A DNA stretch of 64,000 nucleotides from Blastocatellia bacterium (GCA_016705245.1 JADIYM010000015.1:62001-126000), one strand, 5' to 3'. Positions 1 to 12,516 are shown, counted from the first letter of the stretch. Translations and numbers: made by a program. The notes: generated by a model from the letters alone, not told the origin.

Positions 1-214
1 TGTTGAGCTCGATACGCTCGCGTTCGACCTGGGTGAGCCGCAGGACGATAGCGCGAATGCGCTTCTCGATGTTCGCGATAGCGTCCGCGTGGTGATGGAC
101 GTCGCGCCCGAGGTTTCCGTGCAACTCGTCGTGCAGCAAGGACAGATCGTAACGAAGCTGCGATTCCTCAGTTGTCAACGCGGCGTCCTGAGCGTCAAGG
201 TCTTCCGAAGCCAT
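1..214 (-). CDS. Small coiled-coil protein, 5' part only
   Basis: I do not recognise a family. The frame is open from an ATG at 214 to the left window edge, giving 71 residues that start MASEDLDAQDAALTTEE. It is rich in Glu, Leu, Arg and Gln with heptad-like spacing, so a coiled coil is likely; there is a short HHH stretch near residue 47. No signal peptide or membrane segment is visible. The start is well supported: GGAGG lies 9 nt upstream, and a perfect TATAAT -10 box on this strand lies about 28 nt upstream. It is divergent from the acetyltransferase at 285. The 3' end is outside the window. Confidence 0.7.
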   Translation of the reverse strand, partial: MASEDLDAQDAALTTEESQLRYDLSLLHDELHGNLGRDVHHHADAIANIEKRIRAIVLRLTQVERERIELN

Positions 215-240
215 TCCCGAGCCTCCGTGAAAAAGTGCGC

Positions 241-247
241 TATTATA
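241..247. promoter_or_regulatory. Overlapping divergent -10 boxes
   Basis: The 7-mer TATTATA reads TATAAT (247 to 242) on the minus strand and TATTAT (241-246) on the plus strand. It lies between the divergent starts at 214 (minus) and 285 (plus), so one AT-rich core may serve both directions. For the minus gene the implied leader is about 20 nt and carries GGAGG. No good -35 box is seen on either side. Confidence 0.5.
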
Positions 248-284
248 CCCGACCCTCCCGGAAGTCGAAGTGCAAGGGGTATTT

Positions 285-921
285 GTGGCAACGGACCGAT
301 CGGATTCGGAAGGACCTGCGTGGTGGCGGCCGCTCGAATGGATACCGTGGGGGCTCGTGCTCGAGCCTGTACAGCCGTCGCATACCGGGCGGGTGAGCCG
401 CGCGATCACGAACGAGATTGCGGCGTGGCTGAAGATCGAATCCGCTTCCGACATGCGTGCGGGGACACCGGTCTGGGCTTTCGAGGCAGACGGACTGGCG
501 AGGTCCCGGCGCGCCTATCGATACCTCGTGGAGCGGGACGGCGAGTTTGCGGGAGTCATCGAGCTGCGGCCCGACGCGGTGCAGGGGCATCTGGGCTACT
601 GGCAGCGCCGGAAGGCGCGAGGGCGCGGCACGATGACGATGGCGAACTATGTGATGCTGCTCCTGGCTTTCGACGGGGTTGCTGTTGCGGGCCGTGGATT
701 GGACGGCGGACGCAACGAACACGGCGTCTGTCGCGGTCATGCAACGCCTCGGAGGTCGCCAGATCGACCGGTATCCGGTGACGGGTGGCGCACTTCGTAC
801 GGAGGAGGTCAGGGTGCGATTGAGCCGGGAAGGACTCGTTCGACCAAAGGACGGGCCGCGTACGCTCCGCGAACTGCTCGGGAAGTCAGGCGGACGTCTA
901 CCGAAAGGCCGCAAGAAGTGA
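285..921 (+). CDS. GNAT-family N-acetyltransferase (one frameshift)
   Basis: Probable acetyl-CoA-dependent N-acetyltransferase of the RimJ/RimL type, about 211 residues; the substrate is unknown. The middle part (YLVERDGEFAGVIEL, then GYWQRRKARGRGTMT) matches the GNAT acetyl-CoA-binding strand and loop. The C-terminal part (DATNTASVAVMQRLGG) matches the final GNAT helix. The two halves lie in different frames: the frame changes by one base near 677, between LLLAFDG and LLRAVDW, where the reading should continue. A GTG at 285 is taken as start because AAGGGG lies 5 nt upstream. The indel looks like a sequence error because both halves are well conserved. It is followed by 256 nt without a gene. 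Confidence 0.7.
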
Positions 922-922
922 A

Positions 923-1043
923 CATCGCATCTGATAACGTCCGCACCGGTTTACCTTCGATGGTAGACGCTTGGCTTCTTGAGGGCGAGCGTCCCAAAGC
1001 CGGACGGATCTGCTTCCTCTGCCGGACATCGCGTCTGATAACG
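923..1043 (+). repeat. Pair of 17-bp direct repeats
   Basis: CATCGC-A/G-TCTGATAACG occurs at 923-939 and again at 1027-1043 with one mismatch, in the gap between the acetyltransferase and the next gene. The core GCGTCTGATAACG is also found on the opposite strand at 32962-32974, in another non-coding stretch. The rest of 922-1177 holds nothing recognisable except a ribosome-binding site at 1165. Confidence 0.5.
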
Positions 1044-1177
1044 ACCTGGCGCGTCCGCATTCTTTCTTCCTTCGGTTGCTCCGATCTTCAGGCAATCACA
1101 GCAGCGGCGGACATCTGCAAGCAGAAAGGACTTCAGCCCGTCGGTGACGTCGATGCCGTGACTGCGGGAGGACCCCG

Positions 1178-2995
1178 ATGAGCCGTCCGGGTGAGACGAT
1201 CGGTGTTCGACCCGCTGGGCTCGCCGACGATTCGACTGACCATCCGGAAACGTCCGCGAACGGTCCGGCTTCGTCCGACAGAGCCGTTCGGCTGACGCTC
1301 GGCATCCTGACGGCAATGCTCGGCGCAGGTCTCGTCGCCTACGTCGTCAGGTACGGCCGGAACCTTTTCTATTGGGACGACTTCGAGCTCGTGCCCGGCC
1401 TCACGGGGCAACAGCCGACCGACCTCGCGTGGTTCTTCACCTGGCAGAACGAACACCTCGTCGTCATGGCTCGCACCGCGTTTTATGTCGTGTGGCATAC
1501 CACCGAAGACACGCGCGTCATGATGTTGCTCGTGTGCGCCGGACTAGTCGCGTCGACCGTCTTCCTGCTCGAGACGGCGCGCGCTGCAAGGGGACGAGCG
1601 AGTTGGAGCGACGCCGCGATACCGCTGCTCATATTGAGCTGGGGCCACTACCAGAACCTCATCTTTCCGCTCCAGTTTTTCTTCGCCTGGTCGGTCGCGC
1701 TGTCGTGCGCCTGCCTATGGGCTTTCGTTCGAGCGCGCGATGACTGGCGCTGGGCCGAGCTCGCGGCCGTCGCCGTCGCGATGCCGCTCCTTCCACTCAA
1801 CGGAGTGCTCGGAGCGCTGTTCGCAGCGCCATTCGTGTTTCTGGCCGTCCGCACGGCCCTCGAGAGGGCCCTCGCCAGAGACGATTGCTCGAGAAGGGAT
1901 GCCGCCGTGCTCGGTCTGGCATCGGTCGCTACGATCGGAACGCTCGTCCTGAACGTCTCGGGTTACCGGAGGATGGCTCATCACCCGCCCGCCGACAGCA
2001 TTGTCGACGTCTTGTCGAGCATCAGCGAAGTCCTCGCGACGTCCATCGGACCTGCGGGAATTCCGACGTGGCCGGTCTCAGGCCTGCTCGTGGCCGCCCT
2101 CGCCATTGCTGCCGCCCTGACGGTCGTTCTGGCACGCCGTCCGTCCGTCGCTTCGCGCCGGACCATCGAGACGTTGGCGGCGAGCCTCGCGGGCTTCCTG
2201 GCGCTCGTCTGCGCAATCGGGTACGGACGCGCCGGACTCGGGCCGACCGTCGCGTTTGCGAGCCGTTATTCGATTTTCTCGGCCGCGCTCGTTTCAGTGG
2301 CGCTGATTCTCACGACCGTCGTCTGGCGAGGCACAGCCGGCCGAGTGATCGGGATCGCCGTGCTCGTCGTCGCGGTGTCGGCTCAGCCGCTCGCGTTCTC
2401 GGTAGGTCGCGAATACGGGCGCGAGATGGCAACGGTCTCGGACAGGCTCCTCAGCGACCTTGCCAACGGCGTGCCAATCGAGGTCGTCGCGCACCGGGAC
2501 GGGCTCCAGTTTTATCCGAGCAGCGCAGTCCTGACGACTTTCTTCACGGCACTCGCCGAGTCAGGGGAGGGAGCGATTGGCCGGCGAACCCACGGGCAAC
2601 GCCCATGCGCTCGCGAAATACCGATCACACCCCGCATCGAGCACACGAACTCGATGACGTGGAACGGAAGCGTTGCGGAATGCTCTGGCGAGGACCCCTT
2701 CACCGTGTTCGTATTCCCGGCGCCCGTCCGCGTCTGTGCGGTTCGCGTCAGGTTCCGTCTCGTCGATTCAGAACCGGACTCCGATAAGTCTCCCATGCAG
2801 TGCTTCTGGGCCCAGACCACGAGAAACGTCTTCGATCCGGTCGAGCGGAACCAGACCATCATGATTGATACACGGATGACGAATGAGCACGTCGAGACAT
2901 TCTGGATCGGAGATACGATCGACCGCTTCCGGATCGATCCAACCACGAGACCGTGCAGATTCGAGCTGCTCGAGATCACGCTCAGCACGCAGTAG
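1178..2995 (+). CDS. Polytopic membrane protein, GT-C glycosyltransferase-like
   Basis: A 605-residue integral membrane protein. After a polar N-terminus of about 35 residues there are roughly ten hydrophobic segments up to residue 410, then a soluble beta-rich C-terminal domain of about 190 residues. A YWDDFE motif follows the first membrane segment, at the place where GT-C polyprenyl-phosphate-sugar glycosyltransferases carry their acidic motif. I infer transfer of a sugar from a lipid carrier on the outer face of the cytoplasmic membrane; acceptor and sugar cannot be told. The start is supported by GGGAGGA 7 nt upstream. It stands alone, followed by a gap of 189 nt. An uncharacterised membrane protein without catalytic role remains possible. 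Confidence 0.6.
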   Translation: MSRPGETIGVRPAGLADDSTDHPETSANGPASSDRAVRLTLGILTAMLGAGLVAYVVRYGRNLFYWDDFELVPGLTGQQPTDLAWFFTWQNEHLVVMARTAFYVVWHTTEDTRVMMLLVCAGLVASTVFLLETARAARGRASWSDAAIPLLILSWGHYQNLIFPLQFFFAWSVALSCACLWAFVRARDDWRWAELAAVAVAMPLLPLNGVLGALFAAPFVFLAVRTALERALARDDCSRRDAAVLGLASVATIGTLVLNVSGYRRMAHHPPADSIVDVLSSISEVLATSIGPAGIPTWPVSGLLVAALAIAAALTVVLARRPSVASRRTIETLAASLAGFLALVCAIGYGRAGLGPTVAFASRYSIFSAALVSVALILTTVVWRGTAGRVIGIAVLVVAVSAQPLAFSVGREYGREMATVSDRLLSDLANGVPIEVVAHRDGLQFYPSSAVLTTFFTALAESGEGAIGRRTHGQRPCAREIPITPRIEHTNSMTWNGSVAECSGEDPFTVFVFPAPVRVCAVRVRFRLVDSEPDSDKSPMQCFWAQTTRNVFDPVERNQTIMIDTRMTNEHVETFWIGDTIDRFRIDPTTRPCRFELLEITLSTQ

Positions 2996-3184
2996 CCCCA
3001 CGAGGACCGCGCCAATGGTGTGACACTTTGGTACGGGCGAGCCTGTTCGCCACGATCCGGGAAAGGGAGCAAATCTCGCAACCGCAACGATATCAACATG
3101 TTGCCGCATTGCCCTTTGCGGCACCACAATTGCTGTGCTGGCTACCGGATATAGCCTTGTACTGACCGGGAGGAAAGTGAACCG

Positions 3185-4729
3185 ATGACCGAATATTCCG
3201 CTGCGTCCGCAATTTCGCCAGAAAGGCGAAAGGCTCGCCAAACCCTGGTTGGGATTATCGCCGTGGTCCTCGTCGCACTTGGTCTCGTCATCGGTGCGAA
3301 AGCCCTGAACGGTGGCGCCGCCGCCGCATTCTCGCTCGGCGGCGATGCGGCACTGCCGGCCTCGGGTGCGCCTCTTGCCGGTGTCACCGCCGCAGGCCCG
3401 GAATCGTTATCGCTGGCATTTGCCTCCGTCGCCAGGACGGTGAGTCCCGCCGTCGTCCATATGAACATCGTCAAGGAAGTGCGCAGGCAGGGGATCACCG
3501 GCTTTCCGTTCGGCGGTGGCGAAGGCGGCACGATGCGCCAGCGCGGCTCGGGTTCGGGAGTCATCGTGAACCCGAACGGCTACATCCTCACGAACAATCA
3601 CGTCGTCGGAAACACGTCGTCGATCGAGGTGAAGCTGGCTGACGGACGCCGTCTGAAGGGAACGGTCGTGGGAACGGACCCGCAGACCGACCTTGCGGTC
3701 GTCAAGATAGACGCTACGAGCCTGCCGTACGCATCGCTCGGCGACTCGGATTCGATCCAGCAGGGTGAGTGGGTCGTTGCAGTCGGCAGCCCGTTCGGCC
3801 TTGAGCAGACGATCACGGCCGGCATCGTGTCGGCGACCGGACGGCAGCTTCCGGCGGGATCACCGTACGAGAGCTACATCCAGACCGACGCGTCGATCAA
3901 CCCCGGCAATTCCGGCGGCCCGCTCGTGAACCTTCGCGGCGAGGTTGTTGGCATCAACACGCTCATCTTTTCGGAGAGCGGCGGCAGCCAGGGCATCGGT
4001 TTCGCCATTCCGTCGAACATGGCGAAGAAGATCTACACGGCGCTCACGACGGGCGATGGCAAAATCACGCGTGGGTACTTTGGTGTCAACGTCCGCGACC
4101 TCGACGATGCGCTCGCGGAATCGCTTCTCGTTCCGCAGGGAACGAAGGGTGCCGTCGTCGCGGATGTTGCATCGGATTCGAGCCCGGCCGCCAAGGCCGG
4201 CATCCGGTCCGGAGACGTCATCACGGCGATCGACGGCAAACCGATCGAGTCGGCGCGCGGGTTGACGTCGACCGTGGCGGATGTCACGCCCGGATCCACC
4301 GTGACCGTCGAATTCCTTCGGGAAGGGAAGCGCCAGTCGGCATCGGTCACAGTTGCCGAACGGCCACGCAACCTTGGCATTGGCATGCAACCCGACGAAG
4401 AGCCTCCGGCGGAGGACGAGAGCGCGTCAAAGGCCAGCCGGGCCAAGCTCGGTGTGAACATTGCCGACGTCACGCCCGAGATTGCAGCGCAACTCAAGTT
4501 GCGCGAGCCGAAGGGCGCCGTCATCACGCGAGTCGATCCGTCGGGTGTTGCGGCGCAGGCCGGCCTTCAGGCTGGTGACGTGATTCACCGGTTCGGGAAA
4601 TCAACGGTCGCAAACTCTGGCGACCTCTCCCAGGCCGTGGATTCGGCGACACCCGGAAGCCAGATCGTCCTGCAGGTGGAACGGCGCGGGACGCTGGCAT
4701 TCGTCACGATCGAGCTCGACGGACTGTAG
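3185..4729 (+). CDS. degP: DegP/HtrA-type periplasmic serine protease
   Basis: Do-family serine endoprotease and chaperone that degrades misfolded envelope proteins; 514 residues, normal for a two-PDZ member. One N-terminal membrane segment (about residues 20-42) anchors it or acts as an uncleaved signal. The trypsin-like domain shows the full triad: His139 in TNNHVVG, Asp169 in TDLAVVKID and Ser243 in NPGNSGGP. Two PDZ domains follow (about 290-385 and 420-510), each with a GYFG- or LGV-type carboxylate-binding loop. GGGAGGAAA lies 9-10 nt before the ATG. It is a single gene followed by a strong stem-loop. DegS/DegQ-type paralogues have similar sequences, so the exact subtype is uncertain. 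Confidence 0.92.
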   Translation: MTEYSAASAISPERRKARQTLVGIIAVVLVALGLVIGAKALNGGAAAAFSLGGDAALPASGAPLAGVTAAGPESLSLAFASVARTVSPAVVHMNIVKEVRRQGITGFPFGGGEGGTMRQRGSGSGVIVNPNGYILTNNHVVGNTSSIEVKLADGRRLKGTVVGTDPQTDLAVVKIDATSLPYASLGDSDSIQQGEWVVAVGSPFGLEQTITAGIVSATGRQLPAGSPYESYIQTDASINPGNSGGPLVNLRGEVVGINTLIFSESGGSQGIGFAIPSNMAKKIYTALTTGDGKITRGYFGVNVRDLDDALAESLLVPQGTKGAVVADVASDSSPAAKAGIRSGDVITAIDGKPIESARGLTSTVADVTPGSTVTVEFLREGKRQSASVTVAERPRNLGIGMQPDEEPPAEDESASKASRAKLGVNIADVTPEIAAQLKLREPKGAVITRVDPSGVAAQAGLQAGDVIHRFGKSTVANSGDLSQAVDSATPGSQIVLQVERRGTLAFVTIELDGL

Positions 4730-4750
4730 AGCGCGGTTCGTTCGGTAAAA

Positions 4751-4800
4751 CGGAAACGCCGGCGAGGCGGACGTCAGGTCCGCTCGCCGGCGTTTCCGCG
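4751..4800 (+). terminator. Stem-loop after degP
   Basis: A 20-bp stem with one bulged base: the arm starting CGGAAACGCCGGCGAG pairs with CTCGCCGGCGTTTCCG around a short loop. It starts 21 nt after the degP stop. No T-run follows, so it may act as an RNA 3' stabiliser or a Rho-type end rather than a classical intrinsic terminator. Confidence 0.6.
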
Positions 4801-4863
4801 CTCAATCCGCGCATTACAGAAGCGATCATAGGTTTGACATGATGACCCCCAAAGGGCGCGTGC

Positions 4864-5058
4864 TCAACGCATCCGTACCGTGCGCCGTACGAAGTCCTCG
4901 ATGACACGATGGGTCGATCCCTCCTGCGGCGAGCTCTTCTCGCGGCCAAAGCCCCGCACGTCGGACACCGTCATGCCGGGAAGCCCGTAATCTCCTCGAG
5001 CGCGCCTGTGACCTTTTCCCAACCGAAACGGCTGCACCATCGAAACAATCGTTTTCAT
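4864..5058 (-). CDS. P-II-like signalling protein, C-terminally truncated and frameshifted
   Basis: N-terminal half of a GlnB-fold protein. It begins MKTIVSMVQPFRL, continues as VTGALEEITG in a second frame, and returns to the first frame with LPGMTVSDVRGFGREK. This is the P-II pattern up to the T-loop; two compensating one-base indels (near 5010-5030) explain the frames. The second part ends early at TGA 4864 after VIEDFVRRTVRMR, so the last beta-strand and helix are missing. The stop lies within a short repeat shared with 24629-24743. P-II-like genes are often found behind czcA in metal-efflux operons, where a role in metal or efflux sensing is proposed. It follows czcA by 71 nt, with GGGAAGAG about 10 nt before the ATG. 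Confidence 0.6.
   Translation of the reverse strand: MKTIVSMVQPFRLGKGHRRARGDYGLPGMTVSDVRGFGREKSSPQEGSTHRVIEDFVRRTVRMR
4868..4890 (-). repeat. Short dispersed repeat (family D), single copy
   Basis: On the minus strand this reads GCGCACGGTACGGATGCGTT. It matches the right arm of the inverted repeat at 24718-24743 with one mismatch in about 20 bases. It coincides with the premature end of the P-II-like gene. Confidence 0.5.
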
Positions 5059-5129
5059 ATCAACTCGCTCTTCCCGTGGGATTGAATGCGGCACGGCCGC
5101 AATCGTGCGACCGTGCCGTCCAGATGGCA

Positions 5130-8224
<3,095 letters not shown>

Positions 8225-8225
8225 G

Positions 8226-9683
8226 TCAGTGTCCGTGCTCCCCCATCTCACCTTTCATCAGCTGGGTCTTGAGCGTGAAGCTGCCGTTCGCGACGACTTT
8301 TTCGCCTGCTTCGAGCCCGGCGAGGACTCGGCGATACCCGTTGATTTCGCCGCCGACCTCGATGTCGCGCACCTCGAAGGCGCCCTCTTCGTCCTCGACT
8401 GGAACGAAGACGACGGTGCGCTCACCAATGCGCTGGACGGCGGATGCCGGCACGACGAGCTCGCGCTCGGACGTCGCACCCGAACCCGCGGCGCCCTCGA
8501 AGTCAACCTGGACGAACATTCCAGCCTTGAGCCGCTCGCCCGGGTTCGGGACTTCGACCCGCACGCGTGCCGTTCGTGTGGCTTCGTCGAGCGTCGAATC
8601 AATGTAGTTGACCCGCCCGCTGATCGGAGCGGCTCCTGGTTCAGGGGTCTGGACTGCGGCAGGAGATCCGGTGCGCAACAGCCCGACCTGCGATTCGGGA
8701 ACCCTGGCAATGACCCACATTGACGAAAGGTTTCCAATCGTGAACATCGGGCTACCGGCAGCAACACCGGCGCCGACGTTTACGAGTCGCTCCGTCACGC
8801 GACCCGAGTTCGGGGCGCGCAGTGTCACCTGCGAGATGTTCGAGCCTTCGCCGCCGCCGAGCGACCGGATGCTCTCGCGGAGGTGGCCAACTTCGGTCGT
8901 GGCCGTTTCGACCTCGGCCTGGGCTTCCTGTACCTCGCGATTGACCGCAATGTTGCTCTGATAGTCGTATTCGGCCTTTGCCGTGACGAACATCGTCTCG
9001 GCCGCAATGAGGTCCTTGCCAGCTCCCACACCAAGGTCGACGAGTCTTCGGGTGCGCCGCAGGCTTGCTTCCGCCTCATCGAGACGCGCCTTGGCGGTTA
9101 GCACGCCTGCCCGGTTCTCCGCCCGCCGGACGCGCTCGACATTTCGCTTCGCTAGCGTCAGCCGCGTCTCGGCCTCGCGCAGCTTGCCGGCCATTTCGGC
9201 AACGTCCGGGCTCGAGATCACGGCAAGCGTCGAGCCCGCCTTCACGTAGTCGCCGACCACGGCGTGAACTCGCTCGACGCGACCCGACACGAGCGGCGTC
9301 ACTTGTTGCGTCTGCTCGGCGTTCGGTTCGACGGCGCCCGTCGTGCGAAGTGGCGCGACGGCCGAGCGTTCGGTCACACTTTCGATTTCGAGCTTCGCCG
9401 CCAGAAGCGATTCCGGAGAGAGTTTGACTTCGCTGCCTTCACCTTCGGCGTGCTCACCGCCTTCGTCGCCGTGTTCGTCAGCGGTCTTGGCCGATTCCGG
9501 CTTCGAGCCCGATGAACACCTCCACGCGACGAGCGGCATGGCGATGAGCAACAAGAGGACAGTGCCCGCAATGCCCGAGCGCCATTTTGGATTCCTGACG
9601 CGGTTTTCAGTCCCGTCTGCTCCTGAAGTCGCCAGGGCGCGGGTCGATTCCTCGTTTGGTGTTGTCTGCGCGCGATCGTTCAT
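8226..9683 (-). CDS. czcB: Periplasmic adaptor subunit of the metal RND pump
   Basis: Membrane fusion protein of 485 residues linking CzcA to the outer-membrane channel. A cytoplasmic tail and one membrane segment (about residues 36-54) are followed by a short His/Asp/Glu-rich stretch (DEHGDEGGEHAEGEG), a plausible metal-binding segment. Then come the barrel-sandwich half-motif (VTPLVSGRVERVHAVVGDYV), a long alpha-helical hairpin (about 150-290), the second lipoyl half (VTLRAPNSGRVTERLVNVG) and the beta-barrel and membrane-proximal domains. The C-terminus ends in HGH. The gene is intact. AAGGA lies 7-8 nt before the ATG; the czcC stop is 11 nt upstream and czcA follows after 1 nt. Confidence 0.9.
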   Translation of the reverse strand: MNDRAQTTPNEESTRALATSGADGTENRVRNPKWRSGIAGTVLLLLIAMPLVAWRCSSGSKPESAKTADEHGDEGGEHAEGEGSEVKLSPESLLAAKLEIESVTERSAVAPLRTTGAVEPNAEQTQQVTPLVSGRVERVHAVVGDYVKAGSTLAVISSPDVAEMAGKLREAETRLTLAKRNVERVRRAENRAGVLTAKARLDEAEASLRRTRRLVDLGVGAGKDLIAAETMFVTAKAEYDYQSNIAVNREVQEAQAEVETATTEVGHLRESIRSLGGGEGSNISQVTLRAPNSGRVTERLVNVGAGVAAGSPMFTIGNLSSMWVIARVPESQVGLLRTGSPAAVQTPEPGAAPISGRVNYIDSTLDEATRTARVRVEVPNPGERLKAGMFVQVDFEGAAGSGATSERELVVPASAVQRIGERTVVFVPVEDEEGAFEVRDIEVGGEINGYRRVLAGLEAGEKVVANGSFTLKTQLMKGEMGEHGH

Positions 9684-9694
9684 GGTCAGGTTCC

Positions 9695-11214
9695 TTATTT
9701 CGGCTGCGATTCCGCAGCCGTGGTCCGCGCCGAAACCGGCGCAGTCGATTCGCGAGAAATCACAGGGACGTCGAAGCCAATTGGCGCGACAACGTTCGGA
9801 TCCGGGTATGGTCGCGGAGCACCTGGATAACTCGTTGCCTGCGTCGGCCGAGGCGCGGGCGGCGGCGTTCGCGGTCGTTCCCCGATGGCGGGCGCAACCC
9901 CCATTGCCGCCTGCAGGTCGGCAAGGGCGCGGTAACGTTCGGTGAGCGTTTCGGTAAATTCGCGCTGCGACTCGACGAGTCGGCGCTGTTCGGCAAGCAG
10001 CTCGGAGATTCGGTAGGCTCCGACGAGATATGCGCCACGGACCGATTCGACGTTCGCCTCGGATCGCGCAATGACATCGTGCTCGAATGTCGCGACCGCT
10101 GCTTCGGCGGCGCGAAACCGAGTGTAGGCGGCGGACACATCGGCGCGGACCCGGCTTTCGGCGAAGGCGCGACGTCGTGCGGCCTGCACGATGGCGGTCT
10201 CAGCCTCGGCGCGGGCGCCCTGGTTGCGATTGAAGACCGGCAGGCCGATCGATACTCCGAATGACAGTGTCCGATCGCGATCGCGGATGATTCCGACCGG
10301 CGTGTCGTCGAAGACCGACGATTCGACCGTGTAGCGGCTGAAAGCCGTGACGTCCGGGGCAGCCTGTGCGCGAACGAGGCGAAGCCCCGCCTCCGCGACA
10401 ACCTGTTCGAGCGTGGCGAGGCGAAGGTCGGTCGCGTTTGAAGGGCAATGGCCGTTGCCTCTCGGAGCGTTGCCGGCGCCGCAGACCACGTGACAGTCCC
10501 GAGATTCTCGGCGAGCGGAAGCGGTTCATCTGTCGCGACACCGACAATGGTGCGAAGCTCGACCAGGGCTGATGCCAGCCGGCCTTCGACGAGGGAGCGC
10601 CGTGCCTGGAGGCGGCCGATTTCGGCCTGCAGCAACCGCAGGTCGAGCGGAGCCGAATCTCCCTCGGAAATTCGCAGGCTGACGAACCGAGCGGTCTCGG
10701 CATCGATCTTGCCGAGATTGTCGAGGATCTCGAGCTCGCGCGCCGCGGCGAGTGCCTCCGCATAGCGCGACCGAACCTCATTTGTCAGCAGCCGCTCGCG
10801 GTTGGCAATGTCCGCTTCGACCGCCGCGATTTCCGCCTCGGCGAATTCCGAGTCGGGACCGCCGCTGGCCTCGATCTCGATCGGCACGGCAATGCCGATG
10901 GTGGTCTCTTTCTCGCCCGGCGCTCCCGTGAACCGACCGGTGCGCTGTTCGAAATCGAACGACGGATTCGGAACAAGCCCCGCCTGTCGTCGACGGGCGC
11001 GGGCGCGATCGAAGTCGAGTCTTGCGGCAACGAGCTCGCCGTTTGACGCGAGCGCCCGGCGGACGAGATCGAGGGACGAAATGGGATGAGGCGTCGAAGC
11101 GGTCGTTTCGATTCCAACGGCTTCCTGTGCACGAGACGCGGAAGCCGAAGCGAATATCAACCCGGCCATACAACAAGCGGCCAGCGGCCTCGCGGCCCGG
11201 AAGACACTGGTCAA
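9695..11214 (-). CDS. czcC: TolC-like outer-membrane channel of the metal RND pump (one frameshift)
   Basis: Outer membrane factor of about 506 residues with two repeats of long helices typical of the OEP family (LDLVRRALASNGELVAARLDF near the start; VSAAYTRFRAAEAAV in the second half). An N-terminal signal peptide (AACCMAGLIFASASASRAQ) is clear. The frame changes near 10430: ATAIALQTRP should continue DLRLATLEQVV, which one missing G restores. The start is uncertain. A TTG at 11214 opens the frame, but an ATG at 11224 preceded by GGAAGGTAGAG would give a better start if two T of the TTT were extra. It is the first gene of the czcCBA run, 180 nt after a Cys-rich small protein. Confidence 0.85.
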
Positions 11215-11394
11215 AGCTGTCTCATGATCTCTACCTTCCTGAATGGCGCTTCCGCGCCGCGGCCAGGGGCGGGTGCGCGAGCGCGCGCCGACGTGATAGC
11301 TCGGCCGTTATGTCGTCAATGCAGGCGCCGCGCGCACGCAGGCGGGCAAACGCACATCAACGGCGCAAGGCCGCGATACGTCAGACGGTGGTAG

Positions 11395-11811
11395 CTATAG
11401 AATGCGGGGAGGGCGGTAGAGGGAGCCGGACGGTCCGCTCTGAAGAAGGGTCTCGATCGGATCTGTGGTCGAACTGGCAGGGTCACATACCGGCACAATG
11501 AACGGCGCCGGCACGTTGATGTGCCCGCAGCAGCAGAAGCAGTCGTCCGACGAACAGCCGCCCTCGCCAGAATGGTCGTGGGGCGCCTGGTGCCCCCCAG
11601 CAGACATGGACAGCCCGCCATCGCTCAGCACAGACGAAGCGTCCGGCGACACGTGGTCCGCAATGTCAGATGGAAAGCCAAGCAGCTCGGGCCCGCACGT
11701 TCCAGCAAGCACGAGCTCGGAGAACGTCAGCACGAGAAAGAACAGCGCCACCACTCGCCAGAGGCGAACGCGAGGAGCCAGAGTTACGGTCAAGTGTCTA
11801 TTCAGGCCCAA
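11395..11811 (-). CDS. Small secreted or membrane protein with Cys/His cluster
   Basis: About 138 residues, no family recognised. One hydrophobic segment (LWRVVALFFLVLTFSELVLAG) serves as signal or anchor. Further on a His-rich stretch (GGHQAPHDHSGEG) leads into CSSDDCFCCCGHI. Such a Cys/His patch next to a metal pump suggests metal capture or sensing outside the membrane; this is inference from context. The start is uncertain: TTG at 11811 or 11793, or a GTG near 11763; none has a clear ribosome-binding site. It sits between the CDF transporter and czcC on the same strand and probably belongs to the metal-resistance transcription unit. Confidence 0.6.
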   Translation of the reverse strand: MGLNRHLTVTLAPRVRLWRVVALFFLVLTFSELVLAGTCGPELLGFPSDIADHVSPDASSVLSDGGLSMSAGGHQAPHDHSGEGGCSSDDCFCCCGHINVPAPFIVPVCDPASSTTDPIETLLQSGPSGSLYRPPRIL

Positions 11812-11871
11812 CGGGAGGAGGCTAACATACGCACGTCACGACGCGACAAGGCTATTTCGACCAGGCTTCAC

Positions 11872-12516
11872 CTATCCGCCACAAACATCCGACGAACAGC
11901 AGTCCTTGCCGCGCAGCGCGTCGAAGCCGTCCCTGGCGATGATCGGCACCATGACAAGTGCCGCGATCGGATCGGCCCACCACCAGCCGAACGCGGCATT
12001 GAGCGTAAGTCCGCCGAGCAGGATTGCCGAGAGGTACATGCAGAGCTCTGTCTGCCGGGCATCCGCGTGCAGTGCATTGCTGCGAAGGGAATTCGCGACA
12101 CGTCGTTTCGCCCGGACGAGCAGGGGCATCACCACGAGCGAAACGGCCGCCAATACGACGCCGGTGATGCTCTCGTCGGGCGCGTCACGTCGAACTAGCG
12201 CCACGCCAGCTTCGAAACTGACGTATGCGGCGAGACCAACGAAGCCCCATCCGACCATGCGATGACTGATTCGCTCGACATGTTCGCGTCGTTTCTCGTC
12301 AGCATCCATTGAGAGTCGCCAGAGAAGCGCGCACCCCGAGGCGACCTCGATTGCGCTGTCGACCCCGAATCCAACGAGCGCGATGCTTCCAGCGACGATG
12401 CCCGCGGCAATCGCAATCAATCCCTCGAGGCAGTTGTAGCCGATCGTCGCAACCTCGAGAAGCCTCCCTCGGTGCACGACGACGGCGCGATCGAACTCGA
12501 TGAACTCGTGTCTCAA
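11872..12516 (-). CDS. Cation diffusion facilitator (CzcD-like) with Cys-rich tail
   Basis: Membrane antiporter of the CDF family, 214 residues with about six membrane segments. It shows DSAIEV in helix 2 and HADARQTELCM before helix 5; both places carry the acidic/His metal site in this family (the usual HxxxD is HADARQTE here). The C-terminal cytoplasmic dimerisation domain of full-length CDF proteins is absent, so this is a short form. The protein ends KDCCSSDVCGG, a probable metal-binding tail similar to the CSSDDC motif of the next protein. Probable export of Zn, Co or Cd from the cytoplasm. TTG at 12516 is the likely start, with AGGCGA upstream. It is the first gene of the metal cluster. 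Confidence 0.75.
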   Translation of the reverse strand: MRHEFIEFDRAVVVHRGRLLEVATIGYNCLEGLIAIAAGIVAGSIALVGFGVDSAIEVASGCALLWRLSMDADEKRREHVERISHRMVGWGFVGLAAYVSFEAGVALVRRDAPDESITGVVLAAVSLVVMPLLVRAKRRVANSLRSNALHADARQTELCMYLSAILLGGLTLNAAFGWWWADPIAALVMVPIIARDGFDALRGKDCCSSDVCGG

